A stretch of DNA of 64,000 bases from Rhodeus uyekii (taxonomy: Eukaryota > Chordata > Actinopteri > Cypriniformes > Acheilognathidae): NCBI GenBank assembly GCA_037043235.1, contig JAWRVZ010000325.1, forward strand, positions 248,001 to 312,000. The letters run 5' to 3'. Position 1 is the first letter of the stretch. Each line of letters starts with the position of its first letter. This document shows, one piece after another, positions 46,380 through 57,125 of this stretch. Below the pieces are notes generated by a model. The model saw only the letters and a program-made list of their open reading frames with translations, searched no databases and was not told the DNA's origin. A program made the translations under genes and the position numbers.

Positions 46380-46620
46380 CGCAAACGAGTTGCGTTCCCA
46401 TAGGAAACTTTTTGTGTTTGCTCGCAATTTTTTGTGTTTGCTCGCAAAACGAGTATTGTGTTCCCCTGAGAAACTTTGCATTCACTCACAAAAGCATTGA
46501 AACGTTTTTTCCTTCACAAATGTTTTGTGAGTGAATGCAAAGTTTCTCTGGGAGCGCAAAAGATTTGTGAGTGAATGCAAAGTTTCGCTCACAAAGTTTA
46601 TGAGCAAACAGAAAGTTTTC
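46380..46620. repeat. GCAAA/TTTGC hairpin repeat in the hip1 3' region
   Basis: GAGAAACTTTGCATTCACTC begins a 26-bp arm (46468-46493) that is perfectly complementary to 46523-46548. A third copy in the right-arm orientation follows at about 46566-46590. To the left, TTTGTGTTTGCTCGCAA is tandemly repeated (46410-46446). It looks like a small foldback transposon. Confidence 0.85.
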
Positions 46621-46961
46621 AAATATAGTATTTCCTATCACCATGTCCCTTTAGGACTTTAATTCATATGATTCACCCAAAATGGAGATGCATGAAAAAT
46701 GTGAAGTATGGTAAAATGTATTTGGGTCAAGAGGCCTGTCCACCTCCGTCAAAGCAATGTAGACCACATAGCCTTGTAGACCACCACTGTCTCTCACCAG
46801 GGCTCGGCTGAACCCCTCTCAGCCGGACACAGGGACATGCAGTCTTGTAGTCATCTACAAACCATGGTTACCTCAACTTACCACAAACTACCAGTCAGTA
46901 ACTACAAAATTGAAAATTATTGCATTAGGGTCCTCTAGACTCCGTATGAACATGCGTTGAG

Positions 46962-46964
<3 letters not shown>

Positions 46965-47007
<43 letters not shown>
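46965..47007. repeat. (GT)n microsatellite
   Basis: An uninterrupted GT run in the distal hip1 3' region. Confidence 0.9.
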
Positions 47008-47010
<3 letters not shown>

Positions 47011-47388
47011 AATACTAATATAATGTGTGTTTGGGTGGATGCTGTGTGACTGAGATATGATATATACTGTATATCCCTTATGTTGTTATGTCTTAATACC
47101 CTCATATTGTTTCACTTGTTGCACTGCTTCGGCTGTTATGTTAAGTTGCGACACTGGGTATTTAATTTCCTTTTTTTTTTTTTTTTTTTTGGAGTGTCAT
47201 CACCTCCGGTAATGGTTTATTCCACCATTTAGATTCGGTTGTCTAGTCTTACCAGCTCAGCCAGCCTCTAAACTGCCTCTCACTTTTGTTAATGAAAAAA
47301 CAAGACCGCTCAATAACATTTTGGAGAATATCTTTGTATGATATATACTAAAACTGTGTGTGGGTTTGTTTTTATTTTTCATTTTTTG

Positions 47389-47394
47389 AATAAA
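47389..47394 (+). terminator. hip1: Distal hip1 polyadenylation signal (AATAAA)
   Basis: AATAAA preceded by T-rich sequence and followed by a T/GT-rich stretch (GTTGTTTTGTCTC) 25 nt later. It would yield a 3' UTR of about 2.35 kb. Confidence 0.6.
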
Positions 47395-47410
47395 TATTTC
47401 ACTCATTGAT

Positions 47411-48278
47411 ATAATTGCTAGTTGTTTTGTCTCAATGCTTTTTGTCGTAGAAGCTAGTGAGTTTAGTTATGTAAAATTATTTGTATGAGCAATAATAAGT
47501 GGATCTGTTGACATGTTCAGATTATCCCACCAATGTCGCTAAAATACATCCTTGAGTTCGCACAGGTTAGAGACTCTCCTCTTGTGTCGTCTAGTCTGAA
47601 TCTACATTATAACACTTTCTTTGACACCAGATTTACTAACATTTCTAGTCTCATATGAGAATAAACAATCAGTGCAGAAGGTAAAAGCACAGCATGTTAA
47701 TATGAATAGAATATAGTTTCATAGTTATGTCTATATCCTGATGTCTATGTCTGCTTTTGTTTTCACATGGATGCTTTAAAATGTAATCGTCTCCCTTTTC
47801 AGTTCTTTTTTTTTTTATTGAGAGAAAAAAATAATAACTAATTAACGTCATAGGAGCTTATACAAGTGATCAGTTACATACACGTATAGTGTGTAGAAAG
47901 AAAAAAACAAAATGAGGGAAATAAATAAACAAACAAACAAACAAAAACAACAAAAAACAAGAGCGCTGAATATAAATGTAGTGCAATGTAGGTTAAGTTC
48001 AAGTAATGGGCTATTTTACTTATACAGATGTAAATAAGGGTAATTTAAGGTAATTTCATAGTAACACTAAAACATTTATACTTGAGGTAGTATTCTTACC
48101 AAAAAATAATAACAGTTGAACTCCCTTTTCAGTTCAAATCTAATTCTAATTAGCAGTGTTTACTGAATGTTTCTGAAGCAGGTAAATCTGTCAAAATGAT
48201 GGAAAGTACTTTAAAATATCACTCAATGCTAAAGTTAACTGATTAAGGTATGTTACATAATATAGAAATATATCACTA
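47411..48278. other. Intergenic spacer between hip1 and the TRIM locus
   Basis: No gene. An A-rich low-complexity stretch (47813-47960, with AAAC repeats) is the only notable content. Confidence 0.6.
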
Positions 48279-48416
48279 CAGCCATGGACAAAAGTTTTGA
48301 GTGACACTCAAAATCTGCTTCAGTGTTTTTAGATCTTTTTGTCAGATGTTACTATGGTATAGTGAAGTATAATTGCAAGTGTTTCATAAATGTCAAAGTC
48401 TTTTAATGACAATTAC
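48279..48416 (-). mobile_element. Tc1-like transposon, 3' terminal fragment
   Basis: A TA dinucleotide (48277-48278) is followed by CAGCCATGGACAAAAGTTTT, the inverse of the terminus at 55502-55521. The next bases (CTTCAGTGTTTTTAGATC, GATGTTACTATGGTATA, CATAAATGTCAAAGTC) match, in reverse, the 3' untranslated end of a common fish Tc1-like element. Homology stops after GACAATTAC. Confidence 0.8.
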
Positions 48417-48899
48417 TTTAAGCCATTTAGATTTAATTGTTCCCAGCCTTACTTTTACTTGGATTTTTACTAGCAGGAATTCAATTGGAAAGCTTTACAA
48501 TTCAGTTATTTGCTCGCTCGCTAATCGTAACTATTACTCGTAATATTTGAATTGGAGAGCTCGCTAATTGAATTCTTACATATAAAATATTCAAAATAGG
48601 CTGTAAAATATTTTGACACTCAGAGTTCAATTAAGCTGATTTAAAAAACTTCATGAGACTTTTATACGATTCATTAAATCATTTCATGAATCTGGCCGCC
48701 ACACACAGGTTGCTTTACTATAGGTATCTTCTAGTGCTTCAATAAATCGCCAAACAACGGACATATGCTTTAAATGGAAGATGCTTTCTATAGTACAGTC
48801 TGACATTCAAGTAAATCGGAAGTAAATTCTGTTTAGATGGGAGGGGCAATGACTGCAGGTGAGAGAGCTTTAGCTGAAATGAAACTAAACTGATCAACG

Positions 48900-48977
48900 A
48901 CGATCTGAAAACTGAACTATTTTTCTCTTAAACAACAAACAGTTATTCAGATAATCTAAGACCACAGCTGATACAAA
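48900..48977 (+). other. Probable non-coding first exon of the TRIM gene
   Basis: AACAACAAACAGTTATTCAG leads to a GATACAAA|GTAAGT donor at 48977. Similar sequence ending in a donor recurs downstream of each SPRY exon (52450-52510, 60975-61034), supporting the view that this is a transcribed, repeated 5' unit. The 5' boundary is a guess. Confidence 0.5.
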
Positions 48978-49381
48978 GTAAGTTATTAACCTATATAAGA
49001 TTTTACTGAATGAGGTTTTAATGTGTGATCTGCTTCAGTCACTGGAATATATTGGGCAAATCCAGGATTTATGCATTATTTAAATGCACAACTAGTTAAA
49101 TTCTGATGAGTTTGCTTCATTGAAATGATATCAGAATTGTATTGAGAGTAATATTGGTTTTAAAGAAAAGTGGAATGTGTTGTCAAGACTCAAGAACCAG
49201 GAAGTAAATGAACTTCAGACTAAGATTCACAGAAGTGAAATCTGAAGTTGAACCTTTTGATTACTTTATAAAAAGATACAACTTAAAATGTATATTACAA
49301 CTATTGTGTGGGATAAACCTCTGCTGATCTTGTGTTGTGTGTGGTGATTTTGCCCCACAGGCTTAAAGAGGAGAAAAGAAC

Positions 49382-50603
49382 ATGGCAGAATCTTTACCAA
49401 AACAAAGCGAGGCCAGGAGTCTGGATAGACCTCAAACAAGTCACGTCAAATGACACTGATCTAGGCTTTGTTTTTTTTTCTTGCCTTGTGGATGAGTTTT
49501 TTCTTTAACTTTTTTCATGTCTAAATCAGTTGTAAATGTAGATGATTAAAAGTGTTTCTTCTTCTTTGTCTTCAGCTCTGTCTTCCTCCAGTGGTCTTCT
49601 GGCAGAGGAGCTCCAGTGCTCGATCTGTCTGGATGTGTTCACTGATCCAGTCAGTATCCCATGTGGACACAACTTCTGTAAGAGCTGCCTGAACCAGTGC
49701 TGGGACAACAGTCAGACATACAAATGTCCATTATGTAAAGAAACATTCAATAAAAGACCCGATCTCAAGACTAACACAACACTTAGAGAGGTCGTGCTGC
49801 ACTTTAAAAGAAAGACTGGTGAAAGTGAACCTGAGGTTCTCTGTGACATCTGTGATGATATGAAGACGAAAGCCCTGAAGATGTGTCTGGTGTGTCAGAT
49901 CTCTTACTGTCAAATGCACCTAGAGCCTCATCAGAGTGTCCCAAAGTTAAAGAAACACAAATTGATCGATCCCGTGGAGAATCTTGAGGTCTATATCTGT
50001 CAGAAACATGAGAAACCTCTGGAGCTGTTCTGTAGAGATGATCAGACATGTGTGTGTTTGCTCTGCGCTGTAACAGACCACAGGAATCACAACACTGTTT
50101 CTGTAGAGGAGGAGAGTAGAGAGAGGAAGGTAACAACATAAATACACAATATAACATGACATTTGAGTTAAACAGAGCTGAATCTGTTGAGTGTCTGTGT
50201 TTTTCTGTTCTGTCTGTAGCCTCAGCTGATGAAGATGCAGACAGACATGCAGCAGATGATCCAAGACAGAATCAAGAAGATTCAAGACATCAAACTCTCA
50301 GCAAAAGAAAAAAAAGTGAGTACCAGAATGTTTTAAATATTTAAACTTGAGATGTTTTTGTAAAGTTGCTAAGCAGAAATGTTACATTTCTTTAAAATTG
50401 AAACAACTGACATAAATATTGAGCCATCAAATGAATGCATCAATGGCATATAGAAATCTCTGTCTTGTTTTCAGACTTTATTTTTGGCAAATCTGAGACA
50501 CTGAGATCTTTTTTTAAAGCATATTAATGTGAGATTACTGGGGTAATCCATTTAATCTCATTGCTGTCTAAGAAAAAACATTTGAAATATCAAACTGATT
50601 GCA

Positions 50604-50645
<42 letters not shown>

Positions 50646-52258
50646 AAACATAATTTAAAATGTTACATATTCTTTGTATTATAATGTTTTAATTTGCTTT
50701 CTAATCTTAATTTGTTCCTTTTATTTACCAGGAAACGTCAGAGAAACAGAAAGCAGAGAGTATTGATCTCTTCACTGATCTGATGCGCTCCGTTGAGAAA
50801 TGTCAGTCTGAGCTGCTGGAGATGATGGAGCAGAAGCAGAAAGCAGCAGAGAAGCAGACTGAAGAGTTCATTAGAGAGCTGGAGCAGGAGATCACGGAGC
50901 TGATGAGGAGAGACTCTGAGCTGGAGCAGCTCTCACACACCGAGGATCATCTGCACCTCCTACAGGTCAGTGCAGGTCCTTCTGTCTCCTCACTTCACAA
51001 CACAACACTCCCCATGCTGAGGAATTTCTGCTCTCTCCTGTTGTAGAGTTACCCGTCCCTGAGCAGACCTGCACAAACCAGCAGCTGGACTGAGATCAGT
51101 AATGACACTCATGAGAGTGTGGGGACTCTGATGACATCTCTGACTCAACTAAAGGAGACACTAGATAAGAAACTCAACAAAACTGGTAAGAGAATGTCAC
51201 TTTCTTGTGACAGTAATATCTTATTTAAAGTGGGGAAAGGGCACATGAACATGAAAGAATCATTAATCAAAAAAACAATGTAAACTTCAAATCCATTATC
51301 AGTTCAATTTAAGGACTTTACTCTGTACAATACAATGTTCCTTTGTGTATATTTCTATACTTTTATATAGAGAATCTACAGAGATACACTGCCAAGTATT
51401 GTGAGAATTGGGAAATATGTGTATCGGCCCTTCCATAGTGATTTATAGGCAGCAATATGGAAAACCAGTAGACATAAACATGCATCAGAGCATATAAGCT
51501 GAACATACAATGTGTATTAAAGTTCTCTCATTATCTTTTATTGTCATTAGTCCCCTCAATGCTGAAGAGGATGCAGAGATTTGCAGGTACAATATTATGT
51601 GTGTTTCATTACATTGTCGCACATAAAGAGTTTAAAATCATATACCAAAATCTACTCAATAAATTTGTCATTTTGAGAAGTTGTGATTCATATCTGTATC
51701 TCTCTTTCAGTGGATGTGACTCTGGATCCTGACACATCTCATCCAAAACTCATCCTGTCTGATGATGGTAAACAAGTATCATATGGAAACACTGAACTTA
51801 ATCTCCCAGACAATCCAAAGAGGTTTGACTCTTGTCCCTGTGTCCTGGCAAAAGAGGGATTCAGCTCAGGGAAATTTTATTTTGAGGTGCAGGTAATGGG
51901 AAAGACAGACTGGGATTTAGGAGTGGTCAAAGAATCCATTAACAGGAAGGGAATAATCACAGCAGATCCTGAAAATGGATGCTGGATTGTAGTTCTGAGG
52001 AATGATTATCACTATCAGGCTTGTGAATCTCCTTCTGTTTCTCTGTCTCTGCGAGTAAATCCTCAGGTAGTTGGTGTGTTTGTGGATTATGAGGAGGGTC
52101 TGGTCTCCTTTTATGATGTGGAGTCCAGATCTCTCATTTATTCTTTCACGGGTCAGTCTTTCACTGAGAAACTTTTCCCATGCCTCAGCCCTTATGAAAA
52201 TGTAAAAGGTGAAAATGCAGCACCACTGATTATCTCAAATTTCCCCCCCAAAAAATGA
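49382..52258 (+). CDS. Bloodthirsty-type TRIM protein (RING, B-box, coiled coil, PRY-SPRY)
   Basis: A probable E3 ubiquitin ligase of the fish bloodthirsty/TRIM39-like family, which is expanded in teleosts and often linked to innate immunity. Exons: 49382-49439, 49576-50129, 50220-50315, 50732-50965, 51047-51185, 51551-51586 and 51711-52258. They join to 1,665 nt (554 residues). Exon 2 carries a C3HC4 RING (CSIC...CGHNFC..C...CPLC), then a CDICDD B-box-like motif and a B-box 2 (CQKHEKPLELFCRDDQTCVC). The 96- and 234-nt exons form the coiled coil, and the last exon encodes PRY-SPRY (from VDVTLDPDTSHPKLILSDDG). The 96/234-nt exon pattern is typical of TRIMs. The start is inferred from an acceptor at 49360 and phase match. 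The first donor (ACAA|GTCACG) is weak, and ATG 49542 is an alternative start that keeps the whole RING. Confidence 0.88.
49576..50129 (+). CDS. TRIM exon with RING and B-boxes
   Basis: Acceptor TTGTCTTCAG|CTC after a long pyrimidine tract; donor AAG|GTAACA. It encodes LSSSSGLLAEELQCSICLDV onward, with zinc ligands Cys, Cys, Cys, His, Cys, Cys, Cys, Cys in C3HC4 order, followed by a linker and two B-boxes. All expected metal ligands of the RING are present, so the domain should fold. Confidence 0.93.
50220..50315 (+). CDS. TRIM coiled-coil exon, 96 nt
   Basis: Acceptor GTCTGTAG|CCT; encodes PQLMKMQTDMQQMIQDRIKK and the following IQDIKLSAKEKK; donor AAA|GTGAGT, phase 0. Confidence 0.92.
50732..50965 (+). 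CDS. TRIM coiled-coil exon, 234 nt
   Basis: Acceptor TTTACCAG|GAA; 78 codons rich in Glu, Lys, Gln and Leu (ELLEMMEQKQKAAEKQTEEF); donor CAG|GTCAGT, phase 0. Length is exactly that usual for this exon in TRIM genes. Confidence 0.93.
51047..51185 (+). CDS. TRIM linker exon
   Basis: Acceptor GTTGTAG|AGT; encodes SYPSLSRPAQTSSWTEISND and the end of the coiled coil; ends in phase 1 at AACTG|GTAAGA. Its last bases and donor are duplicated at about 56330-56355. Confidence 0.9.
51551..51586 (+). CDS. TRIM 36-nt linker exon, copy 1
   Basis: Acceptor GTCATTAG|TCC; encodes VPSMLKRMQRFA; donor GCAG|GTACAA, phase 1 at both ends. An identical coding exon occurs at 59579-59614. Confidence 0.88.
51711..52258 (+). 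CDS. TRIM PRY-SPRY exon, copy 1
   Basis: Acceptor CTCTTTCAG|TGG; 182 codons of PRY-SPRY including KRFDSCPCVLAKEGFSSGKF, KTDWDLGVV and VGVFVDYEEGLVSFYDVESR, then the stop TGA. This domain sets target recognition in TRIM proteins. The reading frame is intact. Confidence 0.94.
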
Positions 52259-52564
52259 TTTTACACCCAAATAATAAGAAAATATATTTTTTAGTGCTTT
52301 AAACACTTGGAAATCTATTTGTAATTTGTTTTCTGCTGTAAAATGTTCATTGTTTTGTGAAATCTTTGTGAAATCACTGCAGGTGAAATCTTCAGTGGAT
52401 GTAAAACTCAACTGAACAGTTTGGCATAAAATGAAACCATTGCTCTTGCTAAACAACAAAACATTTATTCAGGCAGTCTAATGCACCGCTGAAAACTCAC
52501 ACACAGCTAAGATGGAAATATAAAAGATTTTGCTGGACAAGTTATTGGTCTGTTTCTGTATATC

Positions 52565-52960
52565 AATTATAGTGGAGTTCACTTATCTCGACTCACGGTT
52601 AACTCGCCAACCCTATTATGTCAATGTTTTTTTTTAAGTGGAACCGCCAAACTCCCTATTTGTCTAAACAGTTTCTGATCGGTTATGCCGATTCTTTTAT
52701 GTCGCCGAACCCTAGTATCTCGAGCACAAAAGAGGGTCAAATTCGCCACTTCACATGGTCATCTCGTGACTAATGATCGTACCTAGTTCACTGCGCATGT
52801 GCCGAGTTCGCATTGCACGTGGATCGCGGTCCATACAGTCGCTCTGTTAGTGACGCTTCGCTTCACTCACAGTGCCACGCAGCCGCAGAAGAACTTGCGG
52901 AAGTGGCGGGTGTCTAAGACTCGTGGAAGTCTAAAGCCTTCTAGATAGTGATGGCGAGAT
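52565..52960. mobile_element. Possible pogo/Tigger-like transposon fragment
   Basis: AGTGGAGTTCACTTATCTCG and the following CG-containing sequence (ACTCACGGTTAACTCGCC) resemble the terminal region of pogo/Tigger-type elements. No matching second terminus and no coding frame were seen. Confidence 0.35.
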
Positions 52961-53659
52961 GAAGTTTTTTAAATAATTTGTCTGAAACTATGTGTGCTGC
53001 CGTTTTTTAACCAGGTCTCCCTGGAAGAAGAGATTATGATATCTCAATGGGATTTTCCCGGATAAATAAAAGATAAATAACTAAATCAAATGTATGTAAA
53101 TCAATTGTTTGGTTATAGGCAGACCTGGGAAAATTATAATTATAATAAGTGTCTGAGTTTAACTGGGCAGAAGACAGTGAATGTGCTTGTGTATCTTAGA
53201 CTGTGATTTTTGGAAACAAGAAAAATAATGAAGAGTATACTTTAGGAGTTTTTATCCAAAAAATATTATTTTTCAACTGTTTTAGGGCTAAGACGATTTC
53301 TTTTCTTTTTTGACAACTTCTCTTGCCTTTAAAAACATCATTTCACAAGGCACTGATGATGCTGGACAACATAAGAACGTTTGCACTAGACCAACTTTCT
53401 AAGCTTTCCCTAATACAGTCTAGTCTTATAATAATAATAATAGCAATATTATATATAATAATAACACTACTAATAATATAGGCTATACATATTATATATA
53501 TGTGTGTGTGTATAATTACATGTTATACTTTATTGTAACGTTTGTTTTAATGTAAAAAATAATAAAATAACATTTCTAGTCAAAAAATAAAACCCCGCCA
53601 GTTGCATCAAAAACCCGCCCAAATTTTTATCAACCAGCCCAATATATTTTTCCACGGTC

Positions 53660-54021
53660 GGACATGACCAAAAGGAGCCCAATCTGGCAACACTGCACAA
53701 GAGGCGCGAGGTTTTCAACCACCTTTATCCGGAAGCGATACTCGGAATGAAGCAATGACGTCTTCGACAGAAACCGAGGCCTCGTTTGTCATCGTCACGT
53801 GATTTTCGTGGAAGCGACACACGCCTCGAATCGGGGCTTCATCTGGAACGACCGTTTTTGCTCGACACAAGCTCCGGAGCCTCGCTTCAGATGTCCCATC
53901 ACTACTTCTAGATGCTATCTTGGAAGAGGAGGCGCAGGAGTTGAGCCGAGTCGAGCGCGTCTGCAGTGAGTGTGTGTCCAGTGAAGCATCATTGTTCAGG
54001 AATTTCCAGATTACATTGACA
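53660..54021 (-). mobile_element. Unidentified DNA-element fragment (GATGGGACATCTGAAGC)
   Basis: On the minus strand the sequence runs AGTGATGGGACATCTGAAGC, then GAGGCTCCGGAGC and a CpG-rich body. It is much more GC-rich than its surroundings and has no good frame. It separates the two parts of the Tc1-like sequence. Confidence 0.4.
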
Positions 54022-55521
54022 TCGACAAGCAACCCCCACACATGAACGGCCTCAGGGTGCTTTACTCTTGGCATGACACAGGACTGATGGTTGTGTCCAC
54101 CTTTTCTTCTCTGGACAAGCTTTTTTTCCAGATATCCCTAATATTCAGAAAGGGTATTCATCAGAGGAAATGACTTTTCCCCAGTCCTCAGCAGCCCTGT
54201 ACCTTTTCAGGATATCAGTCTGTTCCTGATGTTTTCCTTCTTTGCTGCCCTTCTTGACACTAGGCCATCCTCCATAGATCTTCGCCTCATTGTGTGTGCA
54301 GATGCTCTCACACCTGCCTGCTGCCATTACTGAGAAAGCTCTGAACTTTGCGGTGGTGACCTGAACTTTGCCTTTGCTGGACTTTCTTGGGTGTTGAAGG
54401 AATAAATGTATCGATATCTAGCTTAGCATAAATTAGAAATTACTGATGGCGTTTAGGACGAAGGGATTTAAGGGTTTAATGAATGAATGATTGAATGAAT
54501 GAACAGCTGTAGAAAACACAAACTGCAGAAAATATGGGGTGGAATGTGTGGGTGTCTTGGTGGTGAATAGATTGGGGCAATTGAGTTAACTACAAAGAAT
54601 GTATCGGGGGATTTAACATAACATATGGGCATTTGGTTTGTGTGTGTGTTGAGCGCCCTAGGGTGCCTTGCTGTATGTTAATTTATGTGTGTAGGAACAA
54701 AACAGGAGTAAGAATTGGGGGAGATCTCTATTGGAGCCACACCTAACAGCGACCATCTTTCAAGAAAGGACAACCCACTTGTGTGTTAAAATGTATAAAT
54801 ATATGGGTCAGGGAAAGGCGAGGTTGTCGCAGAGCACCTGGACACGAGACTTGCATAGTTTTGTGTAATTAGGGAAAGCTTTGGACCCAGAGCTCTGTAT
54901 ACTTTATTCATATGATTTAATTGATGATTAAATAGTTAAAGGTAAAGCCGTCTCTGCTCTCCTCATTAAAAGAACACGCGGACTTGAGGAATTGATACAA
55001 AAGTCCAACAGTGTCCTGAAGCCTTCTTCACAGTAATTGAACCTCTCTTCTTGAAGTTCGTGATGATCTAATAAATGGTTGATTTATGTTCAATCTCACT
55101 AGCAGCAATATTCTTGCGTGTGAATCCCTATCTGTGCAAAGCAATGATGACTGCACATGTTTCCTTGCAGGTAACCACAGTTAACAGAGGAAGAACAATG
55201 ATTTCAACCACCCCCCTCCTTTTAAAGCTTCCAGTCTGTAATTCTAACTAATTCTAATTCTAATCAGCATGACAGCGTGATCTCCAGCATTGTCCTCGTT
55301 AACATTGTGTTACATGATGTCAGCTGCTCCTTTTGTGGCAGGGCTGAAATGCAGTGGAAATGTTTTTGTGGGGTCAAGTTCATTTTCGTGGCAAAGAGGG
55401 ACTTCTGATCACTCTTCATAACATTCTGGATTATATGCAAATTGCCACCATTAAAAACTGAGCCAGCAGCCTTTGTGAAAATTAATATTTGTGTTATTCT
55501 GAAAACGTTTGGCCACGGCTG
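54022..55521 (-). mobile_element. Tc1-like transposon, 5' end and broken transposase
   Basis: On the minus strand the terminus CAGCCGTGGCCAAACGTTTT starts at 55521. The helix-turn-helix region follows at about 55200-55015 and the catalytic region at about 54390-54022 (KRYRAAEDWGKVISSDEYPF, then CVMPRVKHPEAVHVWG), with one Asp of the DDE triad visible in SSDE. The initiator codon is lost, frames are broken, a solo LTR interrupts it, and homology ends at about 54022. It is inactive. Confidence 0.85.
54395..55010 (+). mobile_element. Solo LTR of a retroelement, with GTGT target duplication
   Basis: Begins TGAAGGAATAAATG and ends AAAAGTCCAACA (TG...CA). GTGT precedes (54391-54394) and follows (55011-55014). 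Removing it plus one GTGT restores Tc1-like sequence GGCTTCAGGACACCCAAG on the minus strand. A TATAAATATA box (54794) and an ATTAAA signal (54965) give + orientation. No internal genes remain. Confidence 0.85.
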
Positions 55522-56320
55522 TGCTGTGATATTTAATACGTCTGTAATATTTCTGTGGAAAGAATAAGGTTTTAAGGGTTATGCATGGTCTGTTGAAAGT
55601 AATTTGTTAATTCTTTTCCACTTAGATTTTCTTTTAATGTTATATGGTTGAAGGGTAAGTAGAATAATGTCATTTTTATTGCACCCTATTTTTTAAGCTT
55701 GTTATAGTGAGCCTACTGATTGTTTACAGTGTAATGGAAGTTATTCCTATTAAGTATAGGGCGTAGGAAAAGGGTGTATAAACTCTACTTTTATTGGCAT
55801 TCTGCATGAGAATCTAATCATACACTGTTGTTGTTTTTTACATCCAAGACTGCCATAACTGAGATTTAATTTTGACAGCGTGTTCTTGTAGTTGGAAATT
55901 ACTGACTTGCTCCATCATCTACAGTAGATATATGAAACATGCTTCAGTCCAGCTGGACGTCACTGAAGACATCAAGAGTCCAGACTCCCCCAGTCATTCT
56001 GAACTCGAGCATCTGCACTGACCACAGACCATCTGCTCTGAAATACAAACACAATCACTCCATGAAAAATGTTGTATGGGTTTTGGTGGAATGGAGAATA
56101 GCCATCACAAATACACAAGACAGCAAGTGCTCGTTGAGTGTGTAATCTGGGTCAGGGACCATGTTGTTCCTGGATGGTACACCTCGTTTTTTTTTTGCCT
56201 CTCAACAATGGCAAGGGTTGTTTGCGTTTTACTGAAGAGTTCATGCATCATTACAGATCAAGAAACCAGAGTCAAAACATGTTCTTGAACCTCTAAACCA
56301 GTGGTTCCTTTGATTCAACC
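55522..56320. other. Spacer, no gene recognised
   Basis: Between the Tc1-like terminus and the duplicated TRIM segment. An acceptor-like CATCTACAG at 55925 is followed by SVQLDVTEDIKSPDSPSHSE-like open sequence, but a stop follows within about 30 codons and nothing resembles a known family. Confidence 0.5.
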
Positions 56321-56635
56321 GCAGAAAACTGTAGATGAAAAAATAAAAAAATCTGGTAAGAGAATGTCACTTTCTTGTGACAGTAATTATCTTATTTAAA
56401 GTGGGCAAAGAGCACATGAACATGAAAGAATCCTTAATCAAAACTAAGGATAAATTTAAGGTCTCTACTCTGAACAATAAAATTTTCCTTTGTGTATTTT
56501 TCTATACTTTTATATAGACAATCTACAGAGATACACTGCGATCTCACCTCAAACATGTAAATTCATTAGTGTCAGTAGGGAAGGGAAGGGGGAAAACGAT
56601 TCACCTGTGGCGAGCTATCATCTGAAGGCTATAGA

Positions 56636-57125
56636 TTGCTATGGTCTGGGAGACAGGACAATAAAAGACACGAGGGTGTTGCTCTATGTTACTCAGCCTC
56701 ACTACAGAGCGCCCTTGTGTCCTGGAAACCTGTAAATGAAAGACTGCTGTTTGCTAGATTCAGGCACACATTAGGTCACTTCTCAGTTTTTGTATGCTAT
56801 GCCCCTACTGAGGAGGCACCAGATGAGCTGAAAGACACGTTCTACGACCAACTTGCTGCAACGCTCATTCTGGCCGGCAAAAACGACCTAATTGTGTGTC
56901 TTGGAGATTTCAATGCTGTTAGCGGCACACTCAGGACCCCCCCATGACGTCATTGTTGGCCCATTTGGAAGCGGACTGGGTAATGATAATACAGAGAGAA
57001 TGCTTGCATTCTGTAGAAGCAATCAGCTGCGTATATATCAGGTTCTTGGTACCAGAGGAAGAATATACATCGATACTCATGGTACTCAAACGATGGGTCG
57101 ACCAAAAAAGAAATTGACCACATCT
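56636..57125 (+). pseudogene. LINE endonuclease remnant with two frameshifts
   Basis: Three frames in succession give WSGRQDNKRHEGVALCYSAS...CLGDFNAVSG, then HDVIVGPFGSGLGNDNTERM, then IDHILVNTRF...SSDHYPVVA, the order of the APE endonuclease motifs (GDFN, the GPFG segment and the final SDH). The frame changes fall at a seven-C run (about 56937-56944) and a six-A run (about 57102-57107). Confidence 0.75.

Larger units (their letters stand above)
45059..47410 (+). other. hip1: hip1 3' UTR region
   Basis: Continues from the stop codon without a convincing new gene. It holds a proximal and a distal poly(A) signal, a hairpin-forming repeat (46380-46620), a GT microsatellite and a T-rich run near 47170-47190. 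Short open frames here (for example 45248-45622) lack similarity. Confidence 0.6.

Noticed and set aside
46349..46534. Small ORFs in the GCAAA repeat
   Set aside because: Their repeated peptide segments (FVFAR, CVCSQ) come from tandem repeat copies, not from a conserved protein.
53715..54074. 119-residue minus-strand ORF as a host gene
   Set aside because: Its N-terminus (MPRVKHPEAVHVWG) is Tc1-like transposase and the rest is unrelated element sequence; a chimeric transposon-derived frame.
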